A stretch of 64,000 nucleotides of DNA from Flaccisagitta enflata. Taxonomy: Eukaryota > Chaetognatha > Sagittoidea > Aphragmophora. The position numbers and the translations under genes are program-made. Position 1 is the stretch's first letter. The number at the start of each line of letters is the position of its first letter. Positions 59,212-64,000 of this stretch are shown here, in pieces. The stretch covers positions 9,052,001 through 9,116,000 of the forward strand of contig OZ231127.1 of assembly GCA_965153355.1 (NCBI GenBank), written 5' to 3'. The notes below the pieces were generated by a model. The model was given only the letters and a program-made list of their open reading frames with translations, was not told where the DNA came from and ran no database searches.

Positions 59212-61106
59212 TCAGATGCTCCTCCTGCCAAATGTCCAGTGGATGCGGTGGAAGCGGAATTGAAAGCGGACGTTGAAGGCTCCATCCCCTCGGAGTTGAA
59301 TGCATTTGTGCCAACTCTCTGATGGAGGCGGCGTCGGAAGAGGTTTTTGAAGGCTCCGTCCCTTTGGAGTCGAACGATCCTCGTGCTAACTGTCCAGCGG
59401 AGGCGGTGGAGGTGGAGTCGGAAGCGGTCCTTGAAGTCTTCATCCCTTTGGAGTCGGATGCTCCTCGTGCCAACTCTCTGATGGAGGCGGCGTCGGAAAA
59501 GGTCTTTGAAGGCTCCGTCCCTTTGTTTCCGGATGCTCCTGGTGCCAACTGTATGGTGGAGGTGGCGTCGAAAGCAGACCCAAACGCCTTCGCCAATTCT
59601 ACTTCATACCCCTTGTCTTGCGTAGAGGAGGCCATAGTGACAGCTTCCAGATCTTTCATCAATTTAATTGAAGCAATTTCAAGCAAATCTGCAAGAAGTG
59701 CCCCGTTGACCGAGGCTCACATATGTAATGTCAATATTGTTGCAGACGCGGCAAAAAAGTCTCTCTCAAACTTAGTTGCAGTGTACTTTGAATCGGGACA
59801 ATCATCTTCAATGCCCAACATTCCCGTGGATGAAGGCGATCAACATCGCGACAATGCATCAAATCATTCGGGAGATAACCCCTACTCTCCCTCAGATTGT
59901 CCATTCCGAGATATTAAAGTAAAGATTGAGAGGGGCGAAGAAAAACAGGAGGAGGAAGAGGAGGAGGGAGTTGAGGAGGAGGAGCAGGAAGTGCCTGTCA
60001 TTCATGATCCAAGGTCTCCAAGTAATACAGATGGTACCCAAGCAGTTACTTACCCCATGGATGGTACCAAAGGTGACAATGGGTATATTCCCATTCATGA
60101 AAGGTCCCCCAAATGGATCAGGCCTATTCCCGAATGGCGCAAAAATGAAGGAGCTCTTCTTATTTGGGGCAAAAACCGAGGAGAAAAGAGAAAAAGTTTT
60201 GGGGACTCCTGGAGAATCCAAAATAAGAAAATTAGATCAACTGAGGAAATAGGGAACAGGAGACAAACTGAGTCGATGAGAAGGGAAGAAAACAACAAGG
60301 TTTGGTCTCAGCTGAGATCAACAAAGGGGCAAGAGAAAACCCAACATTGGTATGATAGTTTTGATGAATATAAGCATTACTCCGAAAATGGCCCCACTGA
60401 TGAGATAATCAAAGAAAAAAGGTTGCAAATGTACAGAGAGATGGAAGAAAAGGAAAAAAAGGAGGCAGAGGAGGAAGAAGAAAGGAAAGATGAAAAATTG
60501 GTGCCGGATGGAAATTGGAGTGAGAAGAAAAGAAGAGATGACGATGATTCAACAGATGGCAGTGGCAGTGGCAACTCAGGAGCTGGATTTACACAAAGAA
60601 GGGGGCGTTTTTTCAACGATTATGCAAAAGGCCCCAATGACCAGGGATATGGAAATGGTATGCGGCAATATGGGAACGCGGGAAATGGCAATGTTTGTGA
60701 CGCCATGGATGCGAGTGGAAATGAGACCAACTTGAAGGATACCGATGACCAATTGAAATTACAAGCATATCTGGATTATGACGCCGAATGCTTTCAAGCT
60801 TCAGTCAAAGGATATCAAGATGAGCAATCTTTCCATAAATGGGGACTGAAAATGGCGTCTCAAAATCGTATTCACGTCATGTTGATAAAAGATAAGAATA
60901 AGAAAATCTTCAATCAGACCCTGGTTTGTCGTAAGGCCAAATATTCCAACAAAAGAATTCGAAATCTAGATGAGCCAAAAAAGCTGAGCCCAAAATCCAG
61001 AAAAGATAGGTCAATGGTTGATAAATGGTTGGATGAAGCCGAACTCATGGTGAAAGCATTCTACAAGTTTACAAGAACCTTTGGTGAGGCTACTATCAAG
61101 GTTTAA
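59212..61106 (+). CDS. Unrecognised acidic, low-complexity protein with N-terminal repeats
   Basis: The main frame runs from the ATG at 59322 to the stop at 61106 (594 codons). Coding-type sequence starts earlier, at 59212 after an acceptor-like TTCAG, but one frame out: the first of two 159-bp (53-codon) repeats lacks one base near 59300. Residues 1-90 are repeats of the EAASEEVFEGSVPLESNDPRAN type; about 90-180 resemble folded sequence; about 205-225 are an acidic run (EEKQEEEEEEGVEEEEQE); about 290-400 are charged with coiled-coil character; about 405-470 are Gly/Asn-rich; the C-terminus (about 490-594) is helical and basic (HKWGLKMASQNRIHVMLIKD, WLDEAELMVKAFYKFTR). I recognise no domain. 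It lies between R1 and R2 with the next gene on the same strand; the final AAG|GTTTAA could be a splice donor. Confidence 0.62.
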
Positions 61107-61253
61107 TCGCTTTTAGCCATAATAGAGGACAATGGAATGTTGCAAAAAAAGAAACAGTGACTAATTGGCAAATGTAAATTTTTTTGATTATACCTAATTT
61201 CCTGTTTTTTTTTTTTTTTTTTAATAATGTTTTTTTATTTTGTTTTTGTAGAA

Positions 61254-62174
61254 ATGGATTCGTTCTGTAGAACGATCGTTTTAGACAAACATCATTGCAT
61301 TATGCTTGAAAATGTCTCAAAAGAAACTGACAGCGATTTTCACAAAGTGGGACCCCACCGCGCAATTTTAGGGTCTATTGAAGATATGCCAACCCAATGG
61401 AGGGCGTCTGAAGGCTACCATTGTGTTGGGCATTTCTTTTCCGACCAGATTGTTTTTCAATCTAACGAGATTGTTAACTTTTTGGATACTCTCAAAAAGT
61501 TGGATGAAGATGGCTCAATTGCTTTTTTCAACCCGTTCACGTTCAAGAGGTTGGATCAAACCGTTTTACATACTGAACATGGTATAGAATTGTCAGAAGA
61601 CGAAACCGCATCCAATGAAAGCGAAGAGGAGGAGGAGGAGGAGGAGGTGAGCCTCAATGCCGGTATGGAGATGGTGAGCATTCACGCCGACAGGGAGGAA
61701 ATGGAGGCCGAGGATCCTGGCAGATCAACAAATTCATCAAGTCTAAACCGGGTGAATGAGTGGATGGCGAAATATCCTGAAATGTTTGAAGCTGTGAGTG
61801 CCCAGAAGCCTGACAAAAACCATGGAGAAGAACCTAGGGTAGTGTTCATGCTACCCCCCAATGGAGACTATACGTTTGTTGGTAAGTTAAACGGAATTTC
61901 ATATTTTTATATCACCCTGGAATATAATTTATAAGCTCTGAACCTGTTAAGCATTATTTGTAAAAAAAACAGAACCTTTTTTTGCATTATCACAGAAACA
62001 ACCCGTTGGGTGGAAAAGAGACATATTGCTCTCAGTGGAAACGCAATAAAGAAGATGTTCGAAAAAGAAGATTTCCTGCGTACTCTTGATGAAGAAAAAC
62101 CACAATGTGGATGCCATATCATTCATAACACAATGTTGTTGCCCTGTGGCAATGCTGGCATAAACAAAAATTAG
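61254..62174 (+). CDS. Unrecognised protein, two exons with a 114-bp intron
   Basis: Exon 1 from the ATG at 61254, just after an acceptor-like run TTTATTTTGTTTTTGTAG, to 61881; donor GTAAGT; intron 61882-61995 ending TTGCATTATCACAG; exon 2 61996-62174. The intron length is a multiple of three but it contains an in-frame stop, so splicing is needed to continue. The protein is about 268 residues: an N-terminal domain (MDSFCRTIVLDKHHCIMLEN, YHCVGHFFSDQIVF), an acidic run of eight Glu (about 125), and a C-terminal block RVVFMLPPNGDYTF, WVEKRHIALSGNAIKKMF, PQCGCHIIHNTMLLPCGN. The CGC and PC residues could bind metal. No family recognised. It may be spliced to the preceding gene rather than start at 61254. 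Confidence 0.65.
61882..61995 (+). other. Spliceosomal intron
   Basis: GTAAGT donor, CAG acceptor with a preceding pyrimidine/T-rich tract, 114 bp. The two flanking exon parts join as GTT G|AA ACA with one continuous frame to 62174. Confidence 0.85.
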
Positions 62175-62243
62175 GACAAGTGATCTACATTGTTGGCCTA
62201 ATGCAACCGTGTTTATGAACGTTAAAAACTATAAACAGTGATT

Positions 62244-62511
62244 AAATTTGATGCAGCGATTATATTGCTATAATCCTACAAGTTTTTATTAAGCTTTGAT
62301 TGAATCTATTGAACATTTTTAAGGTATGAAATGTGATGTTAAAAGACTTCAATAATGTGATTAAATGCTGGAATTAGGTTGATAAACAATGTCATGAAGA
62401 TATGAAATAAAAACTTGCCTAGACACTTGTTTTGGTATCATCCCAAGCGAGGCTGAAAAGCAAAAGATTATTATTAAAAAGGCCATAAAGAAGAATTTCA
62501 ACCAAATTCAG
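62244..62511. repeat. Long direct repeat R2 upstream of the HELQ gene
   Basis: 268 bp, partner of 58942-59211; it too ends AAATTCAG, directly upstream of the next gene. The 3-kb segment between the two repeats holds both unrecognised genes. Confidence 0.9.
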
Positions 62512-62556
62512 GGGTCCGCCTAAAAATAGGTAAAAGCTAAGCATTGTTGCCGCTAG

Positions 62557-64000
62557 CTTTCGCCCAAGATTACGAAGAAAAAAATCATTTGAGTTGGCAT
62601 AAAATGGACAAGCTGATGGATGATGATGAGTTAGAATTGGGCAACAATTCTACCAGTGAAGACAATTATGGTCCGTTTTTTGGACTTAGCCTCTATGTGA
62701 AACAAGTGTTCCTACAGCACAGGAAAATATTGAAGTTGTATGAGTGGCAAGAACAGTGTTTGTCATTGAATGGGTTAAAGGAGAAGGAGAATCTCATTTA
62801 CAGCTTGCCAACTTCTGGCGGTAAGACGTTGGTGGCTGAAATTCTCATGTTACGTGAGCTTTTGCTTCATCGCAAAGATGCGGTTTTTGTTCTCCCTTAT
62901 GTGGCCATTGTCCAAGAAAAAGTAAAAGCCTTGGCGCCATTTTCTGTCAGTTTAGGATTTTCTGTGGAGGAATATGCTGGTGCTAAAGGCTCCTTTCCAC
63001 CATGGAAGAAACGCAAACAGAAAACTATATTCATTTGCACCATTGAAAAAGCCGCCTCGCTACTTAACTCTCTCATTGAAAATGGCAAAAGACAAAATGA
63101 AAGTGGATTATTTGTGATTGATGAGCTGCACATGCTTGGTGATGGAACGTCTCGCGGTGCTTTGCTGGAGACCATGTTGACCAAAGTTCTCCACTGTTGT
63201 GAAGGGACGCAGATTGTTGGCATGTCTGCCACGCTGAGCAACATCAAAGATTTGCAGATTTTCCTGCGCGCCAAAGTTTATGAAAACAACTTTCGTCCGG
63301 TTGAGTTGGTAGAACACATCAAAATTGGTTTGTCCATATATGAAGTGGCAAAGGAGTCCACGCCAGCAATCAATTGCGCTACTACCCAAGAGGATAAAAT
63401 CCATCACAGCTGATACATTACATTTCCATACAGTGAAGAGATGGAAAAATTTGACCCAGACCACCTCCAGGGTTTGGTTTCTGAAGTGATTCCAGAGAAG
63501 TCATGTCTGATATTCTGCGCCAGCAAAAAGAATTGTGAAAATGTTGCGGTGATGCTTTGTAGTGCTATGCCAGATAAACTTCGGCGGATTCGGGAAGAGG
63601 AGCGGAAAGACTTATACAAGAATCTCCTGATTGAGACTCCAGGGGGAATCTGCCCTGTCCTAAAAAAGACTCTCCCTTATGGCGTAGCTTATCACCATAG
63701 CGGGTTAACAGCTGGTGAGCGTCGTCTGATTGAAGAAGCGTACAGTGCTGGAGTTCTTTCTATTCTTACTTGTACGTCAACTCTTGCTGCTGGCGTTAAT
63801 CTACCCGCCAAAAGAGTAATCCTCAGGTCTCCTTATGTTGGTTTGTCTCCTATTACAAGAAGTCAATACAAGCAGATGGTGGGTCGTGCCGGAAGAGCCG
63901 GGATTGACGACTCAGGCGAGATTTATTTGATTGTGCAGCCTAAAGATTATGCCCAAGTGATGAAGATTGTTTCTGGATCCTACGACGACTGTGTTAGTAG
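62557..64000 (+). CDS. HELQ: HELQ/Hel308-type superfamily 2 DNA helicase, 5' part, runs off the window
   Basis: ATP-dependent 3'-5' DNA helicase of the Ski2-like/Hel308 group, known in animals for repair of cross-links and stalled forks in the nucleus. Visible in order: lead-in GPFFGLSLYVKQVF and LYEWQEQCL, motif I PTSGGKT (about 62808), Ia VLPYVAIVQEK, Ib CTIEKA, motif II DELHM (63120-63134), motif III MSATL (63222), motif IV-region CLIFCASKKNCENVA, YHHSGLT, motif V TSTLAAGVNLPA, motif VI QYKQMVGRAGRAG (from 63864). All catalytic residues are present. The first ATG in frame is 62604, but an acceptor-like GCCGCTAG at 62549-62556 suggests an internal exon start and an upstream exon. A TGA at 63411-63413 interrupts the frame; coding resumes in the same frame. 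A 78-bp intron (63356-63433, GT...ACAG) would remove it in frame, otherwise it is a nonsense mutation. Confidence 0.93.
63356..63433 (+). other. Possible 78-bp intron (or nonsense-bearing insertion) in HELQ
   Basis: Candidate donor GTCCAC is weak; candidate acceptor TTTCCATACAG is good. Length is divisible by three and the join keeps the frame (codon GA|T). It would remove the TGA at 63411. This is the region between the first and second RecA-like domains, where length varies in the family. Confidence 0.45.

Noticed and set aside
59171-59686. Minus-strand 171-codon frame opposite the acidic protein
   Set aside because: Its repeats mirror the plus-strand 159-bp repeats; the plus frame continues for 594 codons with splice context, so the minus frame is a shadow.
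58942-62511. R1-R2 unit as a standard LTR retrotransposon
   Set aside because: No gag, protease, RT or integrase motif, no TG...CA ends, and one internal gene contains a spliceosomal intron.
63411-63413. Selenocysteine reading of the HELQ TGA
   Set aside because: The position is in a variable linker, no Cys or selenocysteine is expected in the family there, and a short intron or nonsense change is simpler.

Overview
The window is nuclear DNA of a eukaryote, most likely an invertebrate animal; I cannot name the taxon. The grounds are spliceosomal introns with GT-AG borders, a HELQ-type helicase gene, a Tc1/mariner relative, a Penelope-like retroelement carrying hammerhead ribozymes, and very heavy microsatellite and fold-back repeat content. 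Nothing prokaryotic was seen (no operons, Shine-Dalgarno sites or CRISPR array). Most open reading frames here are translated microsatellites or reading frames through repeats, not genes.

Layout. 0.2-1.6 kb: a mariner-type transposon with a broken transposase. 1.6-29 kb: a gene-free field of dispersed inverted-repeat families, MITEs, tandem repeats and simple repeats. 28.9-34.3 kb: an almost intact Penelope-like element (PLE) on the minus strand (coiled-coil/poly-N part, RT, GIY-YIG), bounded by 312-bp direct repeats that differ at one base and each encode a minimal type I hammerhead ribozyme. 35.7-36.6 kb: two exons of an unrecognised coiled-coil protein on the minus strand, with a decayed tandem copy of one exon. 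37.4-38.1 kb: a Tc1-type MITE. 42.6-45.6 kb: a 3-kb element with 28-bp terminal inverted repeats enclosing a reverse-transcriptase fragment. 45.6-58.7 kb: more repeat families. 58.9-64 kb: the gene-rich end, with two unrecognised acidic proteins (the second with a clear 114-bp intron), bracketed by 268-270-bp direct repeats, followed by the 5' part of a HELQ/Hel308-type helicase gene that runs off the window.

The strongest new-looking signals are: (1) a family I call G, at least 15 copies, 125-380 bp, starting near AAGGCCGGATAC and ending in a hairpin plus CTAAAAA, in which an internal 5' motif and the 3' hairpin change together between copies (GTCGCGGAC with GTCCGCGAC, GTTGCGGAC with GTCCGCAAC, GTCGCGTGC with GCACGCGAC, GATGCGTCC with GGACGCATC); (2) a second family, N, whose ends carry the hairpin CCCCGAAGGGG and whose core is a variable number of about 20-bp repeats; (3) the RT fragment inside DNA-transposon-like ends; (4) the ribozyme-bearing PLE.

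Functionally the window has little gene cooperation: the HELQ helicase would act in DNA repair, and everything else recognisable is mobile or repetitive. Calls rest on reading the sequence only; no alignment or database search was run.
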